A stretch of 64,000 nt of DNA from Chalara sp. BL73 (lineage: Eukaryota; Ascomycota; Leotiomycetes; Helotiales), in the NCBI GenBank assembly GCA_918026815.1, contig CAKJVC010000153.1:124001-188000 (forward strand), read 5' to 3'. Position 1 is the first letter of the stretch; each line of letters begins with the position of its first letter. Positions 10,942 to 21,398 of this stretch are shown here, one piece after another. The translations under genes and the position numbers were made by a program. The notes below the pieces were generated by a model that saw only the letters and a list, made by a program, of their open reading frames with translations, did no database searches and was not told the DNA's origin.

Positions 10942-11816
10942 GCTGGGTATTGCTTGTGCGGTTGCTTTTATTTGGTTTGGGCCTTATTGTAGTAAGATAT
11001 AAGAGCGGCAACTTTCGTTGATGTGTTCAAGTAGGGTCTGGGCGCCCCTTTATGGTTGCCTAATCAGCCGAATCACGTCAGTTAAAGTCTTGTGCCTGTC
11101 AGCCTTAGCAGAAGGGAACAGCCGAAGCGGCAATCAGTGGCGTGATTGAAACAATCGACAGCATGATCAACCAGTCTTTTTTTATTGCTAAGTGGCCTCC
11201 TTAAAGAGAAACGGTTAAAGAAAGTGGCATATTAATAACAGCTTTGTAGACTTACTAAAAAAAAATGGTGATTCCAAAACTATAAATTTGTCTCGTGACA
11301 CAGTGCGTTTCGGGATGTAGGGGCAGATGTTAGAAAAGTTGAGTTGGGTTTGTTATAGTACTTTTTCATGCGCTGTTCGTTTTATCTTATATAGGGATCT
11401 GATTGCTTCTGGCTTCAGGGGGTTGGATTGAGTTAAGCGCGGGTATGTGTTAAGGGGTTTCAAGTCAGCATAGTTTGACGTTTTGTACCCAACTTTGAGC
11501 CTAAATTTAGAAAGGTCTTGTACGCGGCCGAATCAGTAAACTACAAGGATTCAAGGCTGCCTATTGTGCCCTGTACGCCAGCGTAAAGGAGCCAGATTTT
11601 GATCCCGCTTTTGGTGTTGTGTAGGGCAGGCGGCTAGGTTTGACACATTGCAGCCCTGTTATTGCATTAAAATAATTACAATTCAATCGATACTGTAAAC
11701 AATACTTCCGCAAATCAAAACTGCCAATTGCGCTAATATCGAAAACCTTTTCAGTGACAATTATAAATAAATATTCAGCAAGTGCTCCCAGTCTCTGCTC
11801 CAACTTCAACAACAAG
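10942..11816. other. Intergenic, no gene recognised
   Basis: About 875 bp between the small coiled-coil gene and the end of the glycosyltransferase gene. A minus-strand open frame here (11561..11815) lies directly downstream of the glycosyltransferase stop and reads like its 3' untranslated region. Confidence 0.45.
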
Positions 11817-13098
11817 CTACCGGCTACCCCAGCCAGTCTATTTTACACATTAGATTCTAGACATGATAATTTGATTAAAGGAGCTCATACCTGGTCAAGA
11901 GTAAAAAGTGCGTAGAGTTTAATAAAACTATGGAAGTAGCCAAAAAGAAGAGATGCGGGGAAGAACCAAACATCTCTAATATTGCGGCGATAAAGCCCAA
12001 ACAGCTTGATGTTTTTTGTAACCAGCCACCAGATCCAAAAAGCTACTCGGAAAGAAGCTTTTATTTGGGCATCACAAGATAACGTGCTTTGATAGCACAA
12101 CCAGAAAAGTAACGGATCAACAATAATAGCAAAATTTATAAACATTGTGAGATGCAATGCATAAGTGCACCAAGGTTGATTCCTAAGTAGTAATTAGCAG
12201 TGGATTACTGCTTTTGTGCTTTAACTTACTTCCAGATATGTCTTTCGATAACTATGCTTGTCCAATTGCTTCTCCAATTACTTCTTGCCCACCTAAGACA
12301 TTGATAAAGAAATGTAAAATTGTTTTCAAGAGTTGTTTCAATTTCACATTCCTGGTTATACTGAACCCAGGTGCTCCATCCTTTTGCAACAAGCCAGCGT
12401 GTAATAAAGTTATCGTCGTCAGCATTAAGAACACGTGTTTTCCAGGTTTCTCCCACAAATCCTAATAAGAAATCTGGATCTTGTAAAATCTTTGTTCGGA
12501 GAGCACATGTTCTTCCAGACATACATGAAGTACCGCCGTCAATATAGTGTGTTGCCGATATTTCGAAATTGCGTCGCTCGATATATGTAGCCCCTAACCA
12601 ATTATAACATAGCTCCATAAAAGCCCCAGTTGCTAAACGTTTAACACGCTGGCATGTGCCTACTCCACCTATTTTTCCATCCTCAAAAGGTGCTAAAATC
12701 CAAGGAAGGATAGTACTTGGCCATATAACGTCGTCATCAACCAAAACGATAATAGAAGTCTTGACTAATGGAATGGCGATGCAGACTTGAAAGCGTTTGC
12801 TAGCAACTGAATTCTTGAGGACTTTAAGATTACTTGCATTCATTTCTTTGCAAAGCGTTTGGATAATTTTGTATTGGCGGTCCGTAGTGACAAGAAATAC
12901 CTGAGCCGGATTACAAACTAATATACTTTGTATCGTTTGTCGGAGCTCTTTAACGTTAGTGGAGATTGTTGGAAGGATAATAGTAACATCTTTATTAGAA
13001 AAAGATAGAGTGTCCAAGATGGGTTTTGATTTGTACAGCCAGTGGGCGGCGGTGTTGCCGACTAGCCGTAAGTAACGTATAGAGCTATAATAACGCAT
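11817..13098 (-). CDS. Family 2 glycosyltransferase, membrane polysaccharide synthase-like
   Basis: Exons 12230..13098, 11891..12182 and 11817..11837 with introns of 47 nt (GTAAGTT ... CTTAG) and 53 nt (GTATGAG ... AATAG) give 393 residues. GT2 signatures are all present: VDDD (Asp 121-123) for nucleotide-sugar binding, ADDD (227-229) as the acceptor/base region, and QCLRW (Gln266, Arg269, Trp270), the processive-synthase QxxRW. Downstream residues form hydrophobic membrane segments. The splice at 12183..12229 restores a conserved NQPWCTYALHLT stretch. It resembles the fungal type 2 glycosyltransferases required for hyphal extension on solid surfaces (known from Zymoseptoria and Fusarium). 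It would act at the plasma membrane. The reading frame stops right after TGWGSR, where relatives, as I recall them, continue with a charged tail, so it may be slightly truncated. Confidence 0.85.
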
Positions 13099-13858
13099 CA
13101 GTATTTGTATTCTGCACGCTGAAGCTTAAACAGCGCATACAATAAGATAAGAAAGCACCATTGTTTCCAAGTAAAGAAACTAGTAATATAGTTTATCAAA
13201 GTTGGATAACTGTCGGTTGACAACATAATGACAAAGAGAACCAAATGATAGTGCAGAACACACTGAAAGGAAATAAGATAGGGAAGGCAAACACTATATA
13301 CATAATAATATAATGAACTGTCACATACCTGCTAAATTACTGGTACCCACACAGCTTGTAGTTGCACAGCACCTGCTTATGCATTCCTATGAGACATGCA
13401 TCCTTCGCTGACCCGGAGCCAACATAATCCAGAAAGGAGAAGATAATCACCTAAATCTGCAGTATGTCTAACCCACTTGAGTCAGACTCTACGCTCCTTT
13501 TAGTATACTTCGACAAGGAAATGTGGAGTGGTGATGTTGTATGCAAGCCACCGACAAAGGAGTGGGACTAAATATCTGAAGGCTCTGGTAAGAATACCGC
13601 GTTCATTATACTTTAATATGTCGGTTAGCCCATTGTTTATTGCATCATAAATCAATAAGCCATATCAATTCATGGCAATTATGGACAAATAAGAATGAAA
13701 AACCTTCCGGTTTGGCGGTGGGAGCATCAGACAACAATATAAACCTACACAACTCCCACACTTAATCTTTGCAGCCATGAATAGCAGCCTTGATATTCTG
13801 ATTCAGACTTCGAATTCAAAATTCCAATTTAACCCGGGCCACAGCTCACTTCCATATC
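13099..13858. other. Divergent intergenic region
   Basis: About 760 bp between the 5' ends of the glycosyltransferase gene (minus) and the small Cys-rich gene (plus), so it must contain both promoters. No named motif stands out. Confidence 0.4.
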
Positions 13859-14071
13859 ATGGCCATTCCGAACCCCTGCCCACACCCACACTCGTTTAAG
13901 CTCCTGAAATCCGAATCCACACTTATTCAATGGATGTGTACTATGTGCCACTCCGGACCTCACTGGTATATATTTCAGTGCGAGTACTGCGACTTGAAAG
14001 TTTGTCGACCTTGTACAAACAAACCTTTGGTTGCCACTTGCCCCCAGCCAAGTTACGTACTATGTAACTGA
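13859..14071 (+). CDS. Small Cys/His-rich zinc-binding-like protein
   Basis: A 70-residue single-exon frame. It has CPHPH near the N-terminus, then a WMCTMCHSGPHW segment, CEYCDLKVC and RPC, followed by a short tail. The spacing of Cys and His resembles C1/ZZ-like zinc modules found in many small fungal proteins. No catalytic residues and no signal peptide. Role unknown; protein or lipid binding through the zinc module is an inference from the fold class. Confidence 0.6.
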   Translation: MAIPNPCPHPHSFKLLKSESTLIQWMCTMCHSGPHWYIFQCEYCDLKVCRPCTNKPLVATCPQPSYVLCN

Positions 14072-14241
14072 CGCATTTTCAGCGATAGAACTGGTGGTAC
14101 TTGAATCGAGAGTAGTGGAGGAACTAATGCTTGGGACATCTTGCTCAAAAAAGGGTCGGCGTTAGATAGTTGATGCGCTGTGAGTAGTGATCGCAAGGCG
14201 GTAGAGAATGAATATGATTGGTACATTGAGTGACCCGCTTT

Positions 14242-14310
14242 TGCTAGTAGTGAGAATGTGAAATGAACGAAATGAAATAAGTGAAACGAATGAATGGAGT
14301 GGAATAACAT
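14242..14310. repeat. Degenerate GAAATGAAAT-type short repeats
   Basis: A run of GTGAAATGAACG / GAAATGAAATAAG / GAATGGAGTGGAAT variants. On the minus strand it reads as CATTTCA-type units like those at 14515-14590 and 18461-18560. Confidence 0.5.
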
Positions 14311-14514
14311 CCGAATATCCGATAGGCGCTGAAGAGGATCTCTCGCTTAGATCCTGCTTATCTTGAAAGAGTATTGGATTTTAAGCTAAGCTCATCGATT
14401 AGGATAAGTTGTGCTCGCTTCTACAGTATTACGTAAGTAACCGCTGTTCTTTTGTATTATGCATCACCTTTCTGTGTGACTTGCATGCTGCCAAGCAAAG
14501 CCCCACCCACTTTA

Positions 14515-14590
14515 ATTCCATTTCATTTCATTTCATTTCATTCCATTTCATTCCATTTTGTTCATTTCGTTTCTTTCATTTCACTTCACT
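14515..14590 (+). repeat. CATTT-rich microsatellite upstream of a gene
   Basis: Mostly 5-bp CATTT periodicity with variants CATTC and CACTT, ending about 20 bp before the ATG at 14610. It lies where the 5' leader or core promoter of the next gene should be. Confidence 0.8.
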
Positions 14591-14609
14591 GCAGCCTATT
14601 ATCCATTCA

Positions 14610-16010
14610 ATGTCTCCTGAGACGGATTATTCACCTGCAATGAGTTCCAATGCACAAATCAATAATTCTATTGGCAAGATCGAAGAGAAAATTAAGCAAT
14701 TGAGAATAAATGATATCACGCGCAGCGATCAAGAAATCTTGAGGAACAATCGCCTTAAACTTACCTGGTGCGAAGCCTCTGAGAAACAAGGTGCACCATC
14801 GACAGCATGGCGAAAGTCCCAAGCTTGTCGCGTTTATAGGGAAGTTCAGGATGCAAACAATCACTTGTTTCTTGCGTTTGTGTTAGTCATTACGCCAACG
14901 GAATGTGCTAAAAAAAGCTTCGACAGCACTCTAGAATACGTTGTTCGCCTTACAAACCACGAACTGTATCGATTAGGTCCTGCTGCTAAAAAGTTCTTCG
15001 AGTTAACAGCTACAACTCAAGGCTTCGCTAGCAGCGATCGTTACCTCAGGTTTATGCAAGCCTTATTTCCTTCTAGTGAAAACCAAAGCCTTGCCAGTAC
15101 TTCCCCAGACATTTTGGACGATAGACAGCGTGCAAACCAGACCAATTCAGGTACAGAAGCTGTGCCAACAATTAGCAATGCTGATTCTGAGTAGAACATC
15201 AATCGCCGAACAGCCACTCACCGAGTAATGACTCACGTGCTGTAGTAACGCAATCCCGAAAACGAAAACGAGAATCCACGGGAGCAAACAATGAATCTCC
15301 TGAACGCACACTTAGTCGTAAAACGTCTACTTATATTACTATCTTGCCTTTTACTAAGTGTGTTAGAAACCCTCGAAGATGTTCGAAAAAGCGTTACCCC
15401 CACTATTTCGAATAATTGCACGGATACACCTTCTGTCAAAGAAACCCTAAGTGAGCCTGCAGCTATCTCCGAAGCTATTACACAGGAAGAAAGAGTTTAC
15501 GAAAATGCTTCACTGCAGAGACTCGGCCAAGTTTTCGACCCATATATGAGCAGTGCAATTAGGAGGGTTAAAGTCAAGCACGAAAGCATAGCCGCGTCGA
15601 AGGCTGCTGTGACGATGGTTTTTCCTTCTTGGGCATTACTGGATTGTCTTATGAGTTTGGAGATCGATGCAAGCAAAGTGCAATATTTTGCGATGGCTTT
15701 GTTCAATATAAGAGTGGAATCGATCGAACAGGTACGGTACATCAATTGGAAAGGCGGAGTCAAAGGGGTACTCAATCACGAAATTACTCTCAAAGGCGTT
15801 CTGGATAACGTCATTATTGAAGTATTTGGCTCTGAGATACACGGGGCAATTAGCGCATGCAGTATGCGGGAAAAGGAGCTAGACGAAGGAAACAGCGCAA
15901 CGGAGTGCGTATCAATGACATTTACAAAAAATTCTAATGAAGGGGCGATTATCAATTTAGCCCTTGGGTTGAAAGAAGGCACTCAAATACGAGAGAAACT
16001 ATATACCTAG
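14610..16010 (+). CDS. Unknown 435-residue protein, three exons
   Basis: Exons 14610..15150, 15195..15317 and 15367..16010. Introns are 44 nt (GTACAG ... GAGTAG) and 49 nt (GTAAAA ... branch TTACTAAG ... GTTAG). Only this splicing joins three frames into one open protein of 435 residues, which supports it. The N-terminal third is polar with a possible helix (KIEEKIKQLRINDITRSDQE). The middle holds a Ser/Arg/Lys-rich RKRKRE stretch that could be a nuclear localisation signal. The C-terminal ~200 residues look globular (VTMVFPSWALLDCLMSLEI, RYINWKGGVKG). No catalytic motif is recognised. The gene is convergent with the small gene at 16043. Confidence 0.65.
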
Positions 16011-16042
16011 AATGTTATCCCCCTCTGCTACCCCACACAATG

Positions 16043-16581
16043 TTATGAGATCTTCAACTTTCCTCCAAAACAGTACAACTCAATACCTTCCGGTACCTCT
16101 GACTTCCCACTCCGCTTAAGGCATTTTGTTCCTTTGTCCTTTTTCCCCTTGCTGTCCTTTACAAAAAAAGTAATTTTACACTCCTGGAAGGTCACAGTCT
16201 GCCCTTCGCCAATAATCCACTTCACCTCGTTTTTGTCCTGGACATCATCGAAAACATCGGTCGATTCGAGATCGCGAGGTTGAAATGCCTTACTATATTA
16301 GCTTAGAATTACTCACGGGTAAAGCGGCTTACCATTGAGACGATGTTTTATCACTGCTAGGAAACAGTACTCGAAAAAATCGATCGCTCAGCGACCTTAC
16401 TCTGCTTTGCGCACTATCCTGAAAGCAATGATGGATCTCTTTGAGAAAAATGATATCCCGGCAACTCGTTGTGAACGCTTGCAAATCCGAGCTACTTAGA
16501 ACAAAGATCGTTTGCCGCTGTGTGTATAGCCTGTATAATATCAACAGCTGCCTGGGCTGCATGGCGAATGAAGAGGCTCAT
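16043..16581 (-). CDS. Unknown 138-residue protein, three exons (tentative)
   Basis: A model with exons 16496..16581, 16333..16413 and 16043..16292 is open throughout and gives 138 residues. The introns are 82 nt (GTAGCT ... GGATAG) and 40 nt (GTAAGC ... branch GCTAAT ... ATATAG). The first exon is an amphipathic helix-like stretch (HAAQAAVDIIQAIHTAAN). The last is Lys-rich with a KWIIGEGQTVTFQECKITFF segment of beta-strand character. An alternative first exon in another frame exists (start at 16562), so the N-terminus is uncertain. No family recognised; it converges on the three-exon gene ending at 16010. Confidence 0.45.
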
Positions 16582-17430
16582 CTTGTCTCACCTCAGTTGT
16601 GTGGCGGTAGACTGATATTGCCGGTTTCCGTCAATAAGGAGTCTGCGAAAGTCGAAGGCACTCTTTGTGCAGATGGTGTATAGAAGAAGGTAAAAGCGTG
16701 TAGCAAAGAGATAATGAATCAAATGGAATAGCAGGTTGCTGATGGGCTGGCTATCCTTTGGTCAAGTCAATGTTTGTCGCGAGAATATATTTTGGGTCGC
16801 GGGGCCATCGCAAGTGGCGGGTGGGGCTCAATACCATGTGACTTGTATAAGCAATTCGGCTGTCAGGCTCCAACAACTTTCAGGCTGGAATGACGCACAG
16901 CAGAACGCATTTGATCAGCCAAGCAGCGGAAGCTAGCAAGGCTGCAGCAGGCGTGCTTCAGGAGATGAACAATATTGCAACGGCTATCTAGAGTGCTCTA
17001 TCTCCGAATAGCTTCTACGGCTCAATACTTTAGGAATTGAATAAATCTATGAGCCTAACATCCATGAGCATGCCACATACCTTAGCAAACGCCTCAGCGA
17101 GACAACAAAAGGAACAATCAATCCCTTTCCCATTTCTCAAGCTTCTCATCGCATTCATGTATGCGCTGGTCAGGAAAGTTGAAGAATCACCTAACTATAA
17201 CACCGTCATGGTAGCACTTACGCCACAACGATATACCAGACGACTATTTTATTACGGCAAGGATTTAGAGCCAATTAACAAACCAATCACTGCAGTTGCG
17301 AAATCCTCCATTGTTCCCAAGAACAATCCGAGATCGAAATTCAGGACATCCAGCAAAAATTAATTACTTCTAGCTGCTATCTTCTGGGCCAATTTGAACA
17401 GCCTGCGCATGGCCCAGTGCGACATAAGTG
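16582..17430. other. Intergenic, weak coding potential
   Basis: Includes a plus-strand open frame with ATG at 17049 and stop at 17363 (about 104 codons) that has no recognised motif and no supporting splice sites. I do not call it a gene. Confidence 0.4.
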
Positions 17431-18336
17431 TCATGCCTTATGATCTTCTTCGTCTGACTCTGAAAAAGCTTGACGACTTTGCAACAAATCTTCAGGATAT
17501 CCTCTGTCGCCCTGTTCTGCCCTCTCCTCGCTCGGCATTGTTTCGTCAGCAAAGGTCGTCAGCTTGTACGCCTGCAGAGCAACCCACATAGTGCTGGAGA
17601 TGCAAGCGATTATTAGCTCGCCCTGGTACTGTTAGACGAGGCTCTGAATAGTCATGGAGAGAGTTACAGAAAAGAAGTATGGTGGTGGTTGGGCTAGCTT
17701 CAAAAGCGCCAAGGAGAACCCAGCGGCTGCGAGCGTAAGGACTGAACAGCAAATTGGTGCCCAAATCTTCCTGCCAAGCGACTGGAGTACTTCTTTTCGT
17801 GCTTGGATTAGCATCAAACCTGCAATGCTGGGCAGACAACACTGGGCGGTGAAACTGCCTACTGCTAGTAGTATGCAAGCATCCTGTGGGCGAAAGGCCA
17901 TGAAAATGAATGCAAAGGCTGTGCCATTCAAGGCGAACACTATGCTAACAGCGATGACGATGAACCAAAACAGGTATTTTTGGTATGGTGTATTTTCCAT
18001 TTTATAGTGTACTCTCCATATTACTGTGGCCTACTTATTGTCAGAAAGCCACCATGCACGACGTAAGGCTCTTACATGAACAGAAAATGCTATGTGAATT
18101 GATACCCCGACCAAACCCCAGAGGCCCGTTTCCCAGCTAGGCCCCATTTCAATGTAGAGTACTAGGCCGAGTATACATGCTGAGCTGATTGCCCCAATGC
18201 TGACTTTCCAGCGGAGGTATTTCTGGGACTTCTTGTGCGCTGTACGCCACTGGAAAAATGTGTCAACAGAGTAGAGCAGGAGGGCGAAAATTGCGGATGT
18301 GTAGGCAGCTATTGGACGATCTGGCTCATGAAGCAT
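17431..18336 (-). pseudogene. Broken multi-pass membrane protein gene
   Basis: One frame runs from ATG at 18336 to TGA at 17431 (302 codons), interrupted by two internal stops: TAG at 18031-18033 and TAA at 17632-17634. Both would be Gln codons (CAG, CAA) before a single C-to-T change in a CpA context. The translated segments carry about seven hydrophobic helices separated by short polar loops, and a hydrophilic acidic C-terminal tail (SEERAEQGDRGYPEDLLQSRQ), as expected for a plasma- or organelle-membrane protein. I do not recognise the family. A 39-nt in-frame intron could remove the second stop but not the first, so pseudogenisation is the simplest reading. Confidence 0.6.
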
Positions 18337-18460
18337 AGCGATAAATTAAGTTGTTCGAATTGGGTGAGTAGGCAGACATGGTTTGGTTGCCTTGCTTCTA
18401 CTGTTATATATGAGAACAGCCCTTAATGGTTATCACCTTCTCGCTTCCCTTACTCGCTTC

Positions 18461-18560
18461 GTATTTCACCCATTTCACTCATTTCACTCATTTCACTCAT
18501 TTCACTCATTTCACTCATTTCACTCATTTCACTCATTTCACTCATTTCACGCCGATCATT
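18461..18560 (+). repeat. CATTTCACT 9-bp tandem repeat
   Basis: From 18471 to 18550 the 9-bp unit CATTTCACT repeats almost perfectly about nine times, with degenerate copies on both sides. In one frame it would read Phe-His-Ser repeats, but no gene supports that. It lies about 310 bp upstream of the small Cys-rich gene at 18872. Confidence 0.95.
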
Positions 18561-18871
18561 TCACATCCACAATTAGATTATATTAGTGGCTAATATGACC
18601 AGCATGCACTAACCCTCCATCAATCCATCAAAGGCATAAATAGGACTCGTTCTTTTCTATTCCCTCTAGATGTAAATTATCAAAAAGCAAACATTTGACG
18701 CATCTAACCATTCACGTATTCCTAAAACATTTTCCTGCTTATATATGTATAACGGATTCCGTATTTTGTTTTTGGCACAATAGTGGAACCACAGCCAAGA
18801 ACGCTCACACAGCCTCTGGTAAGACGCCACGCCCGCTTGGATAAGAATTTTATTAATATAAGATAGCAAAA

Positions 18872-19144
18872 ATGTGCACACCTCAATATTGTCTCTACTC
18901 TCAGTGTGGGCATAGTGTGTTTGCGGGTTGGGATCATTGCGCCACTGGTCAAGGTACGGCTTGTCCTCACCTACAAGCCGCAAGGACAACCCCAGTCGCT
19001 GGCGAATGTCCCGATTGCATCTATGGAACACCTGATTCGAATGAATGCGAACTAGCTCAGGCGGTTGTGGCCAGGGGGTTATGGCAAGGCGGGGAAATTG
19101 TTGCAGGGGGGCTTGAAGCGAGACCTGAAGTTATAAAACTTTAA
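18872..19144 (+). CDS. Small Cys-rich protein, CGH-type zinc-binding-like
   Basis: A 90-residue frame starting MCTPQYCLYSQCGH, followed by WDHC, ACPH and ECPDC. This spacing resembles a common group of short fungal proteins with a CGH ... C ... C ... CPxC pattern that presumably binds zinc. The ATG has a favourable context (GCAAAAATGTG). The C-terminal third is Glu/Ala/Gly-rich. A minus-strand two-exon frame overlaps it (18666..19031) and is the alternative reading; I prefer this strand because of the regular Cys/His spacing. Function unknown. Confidence 0.5.
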   Translation: MCTPQYCLYSQCGHSVFAGWDHCATGQGTACPHLQAARTTPVAGECPDCIYGTPDSNECELAQAVVARGLWQGGEIVAGGLEARPEVIKL

Positions 19145-19220
19145 AACCCAATTTCATTCTTTTTAAATTTACTTCATTGTTTGCGCTGCACCACAACCTG
19201 GTAACACTTTATTCTTTAAA

Positions 19221-19776
19221 ATGGCTACACGTATTTTTGTTCAATGTAAAACACAAGAAATGCCCGGGTTACCAGACAAGAAGATTCCACTTATGACCAA
19301 TGCTGCGTGTCAAAAAGTTTGGAATCGGGACTTCAATGATACTTTATACGGTGATCGACTTACTACTTTCGGTGGATATATTAACCGAAAATGTTTCCTA
19401 CTGATTGACAATGGTCCTGTAGATGCTACAGAGTACACTACTATACAACTTCGTTGGAAGGGACAGGAGCTGTACGTATAAACTTCTATTGCTTTCTTTC
19501 TGCTAATTCTCAGATAGAATTGCTGAAACTGGGCCAATACATTCATACATTCAGAATGAGTTTAAAACTAAATACCACTTCAACCCAGCTGACAGGCCAA
19601 TACCTGTAAGTGTTTTATTTAATCTTAATTTATAATGTTGTTGGCTAATTTATTTATTTTAGACCTGGTACACCGATGAGGAATTAAAGGAAGTCGTCAG
19701 TCCGGAGGTGCATAATAAGCATATACAAGCTATTGAGGAGCAGATTGCAAGAGCAAAAGGCAACGGGCAGATTTAG
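19221..19776 (+). CDS. Unknown 150-residue protein, three exons
   Basis: Exons 19221..19471, 19518..19605 and 19663..19776, with introns of 46 nt (GTACGT ... AGATAG) and 57 nt (GTAAGT ... branch GGCTAAT ... TTTTAG), give an unbroken 150-residue protein. The first exon carries MATRIFVQ and a NDTLYGDRLTTFGGYINRKC segment. The last is a helix-like SPEVHNKHIQAIEEQIARAK tail. Splicing is well supported because unspliced frames end in stops within each intron. No domain recognised. Its start lies about 75 bp after the preceding small Cys-rich gene. Confidence 0.65.
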
Positions 19777-20279
19777 GAGTGGGGATCATTCAATATTCCT
19801 GATTCCTTGACAGTTGATGCGAATTGTTGTATAATCTCTACTGATCCTGATGATTGAGGTTTTGCGATGGAATTTGTACCGGATTGTACGGGATTGACAA
19901 ACCATTGTATTGTTTTATTTAATTATTTTTAAAAATAAAAAGTTATATGGTCGTTTCCAAAGCTTCACATTTATTTTGGTGCAGCGATATTGTTGAAGCT
20001 ATAGGTTTGGTGATTGATGTCAGAGATATCGCAGTAGATTAAACAACGCTTTGGGCATCCCAGCAAAGGTGAAGCAAAGCGAAGTCTATTAGTGGAGCTG
20101 GGCAGATCTGGTGAGCAGAACTATAGCTAATTCAAATATTATCTGAGACATTTTAAAGCTATCTTGTTGTTCAGGACTGTGTTCCACCCTAGACAGGAGC
20201 GCTTTTGACTATTTGATTGCAAGTTTAGAAAGAATTTACAGTATGCTACACCAATAGACCTAAAACCTCAAAGGCTATT
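19777..20279. other. Intergenic, convergent
   Basis: About 500 bp between two genes that converge here. No open frame of interest; presumably the two 3' untranslated regions. Confidence 0.5.
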
Positions 20280-20669
20280 TTATTCATGTCCTAGATTTGA
20301 GACATTGTGTTGGATTGCGGGTGGAGCGTTGTGATGTACAGTCACAGAATGTGCTGTGTCTGAATGCTTTTTATACTTGGCTTCAATATCTGGAGGAAGC
20401 AGGGTTACTGGAATCGGATAAGTACATTGCTGTTAGTTTATTAGCACATTCTTTAAACTCATTAAATAAACGCTTACGATTTGCTCTTTCGAAGGTGGCC
20501 ACGATTCCGCATCGGTCGATTTGAAAGTGATAAGCTGGCCAGTTTTACGGATACGAAGAAATATTGCTACATCGACATCGCAAAATTTTGCTATTTCGTA
20601 CGATTTATTTATTAAAGTGTCTTTTCGTCTGCTCAGCCTTTCGCTTTTTCTTTTTGAAACTTTAACCAT
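20280..20669 (-). CDS. Small MADS-box-like (SRF-type) protein, second copy
   Basis: Exons 20478..20669 and 20280..20429 around a 48-nt intron (donor GTAAGC, branch ACTAAC, acceptor AACAG) give 113 residues. Residues 6-50 carry the MADS-like core KRKSERLSRRKDTLINKSYE and CDVDVAIFLRI, followed by ESWPPSKEQI. The intron then falls in phase 0, and the tail starts QCTYPIPVTLLPPDIEAKY. This is the same architecture and the same intron position as the gene at 7692, on the opposite strand. The frame is also open upstream to an ATG at 20765, but alignment with the paralogue favours the ATG at 20669. DNA binding is inferred from the core only. Confidence 0.7.
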
Positions 20670-21398
20670 AGCTAATTCAAAGATCGTCTGATTGTATGCA
20701 TAGATTAACTTAACTGGGATGTCATTTTTATAACACTTCAAGTCGGCAGACTTTCCGGACTCCAAAAATAGGTAAAAGAAATCTGAGAAGCCGTTTTGGG
20801 CTTTGGCTTATTTGTACAACTGAAAACTAAAATCGAGCATTAGTTTACAAAGTGCCACTTTTGGCACCCGAGCGCTTATGCCACAAATCGAACTTTAAAA
20901 ATAGACACTTGTAGTGATTTTCGCGCTTACTAAAAAGTCTATCAGCCCAATAATAATTGTGGAAAGTGTGTTTCCGCCCCGCTGTATAACTACCCAATCA
21001 GAACGATAAATACACATCTCTCGGAGATGTTATTCTTGCAGTTTAATTGGTTGGGTATGGAAGCGCGCATAATTGCTCAACAATGGTTGAGCGCAAAGCT
21101 CTTATTTTGAAGGAAAACCATCTGCTTATATAGGACTTCGTGAAGTTGTAATCCTGGAGTCCCTTGGTTCCTTAACGGTCCCTGGACTATATCACGTGAT
21201 ATGACCCTTTAGGATCCCGTAGCTTCTTAAATGTGTTACATAATACTTCGGATCATGATAGTGTGAAGTCGATAGAAACCGATTCTGACGCTGAATCTGA
21301 TTTTGAAGAAGAGAAGTTGAAGAACAGAAAAAAAGGGAACAGACAAATTGTCATTCAATTACCCCTTTTAAAGAATGCGCAAAAGAGCCTATATGCTA
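20670..21398. other. Intergenic to the right repeat arm
   Basis: No gene called. A plus-strand frame from about 21240 into the repeat reads as an acidic then basic protein tail (SDAESDFEEEKLKNRKKG) and may be the relic of a coding sequence whose end lies in the repeat. A perfect 14-bp palindrome with a CACGTG core sits at 21189-21202. Confidence 0.45.

Noticed and set aside
18383..18586. Open frame encoding Phe-His-Ser repeats
   Set aside because: It is the CATTTCACT microsatellite translated; nothing else supports coding.
18666..19031. Minus-strand two-exon frame overlapping the small Cys-rich gene
   Set aside because: It can be spliced in frame, but the plus-strand frame has regular Cys/His spacing and a better start. 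Kept only as an alternative.
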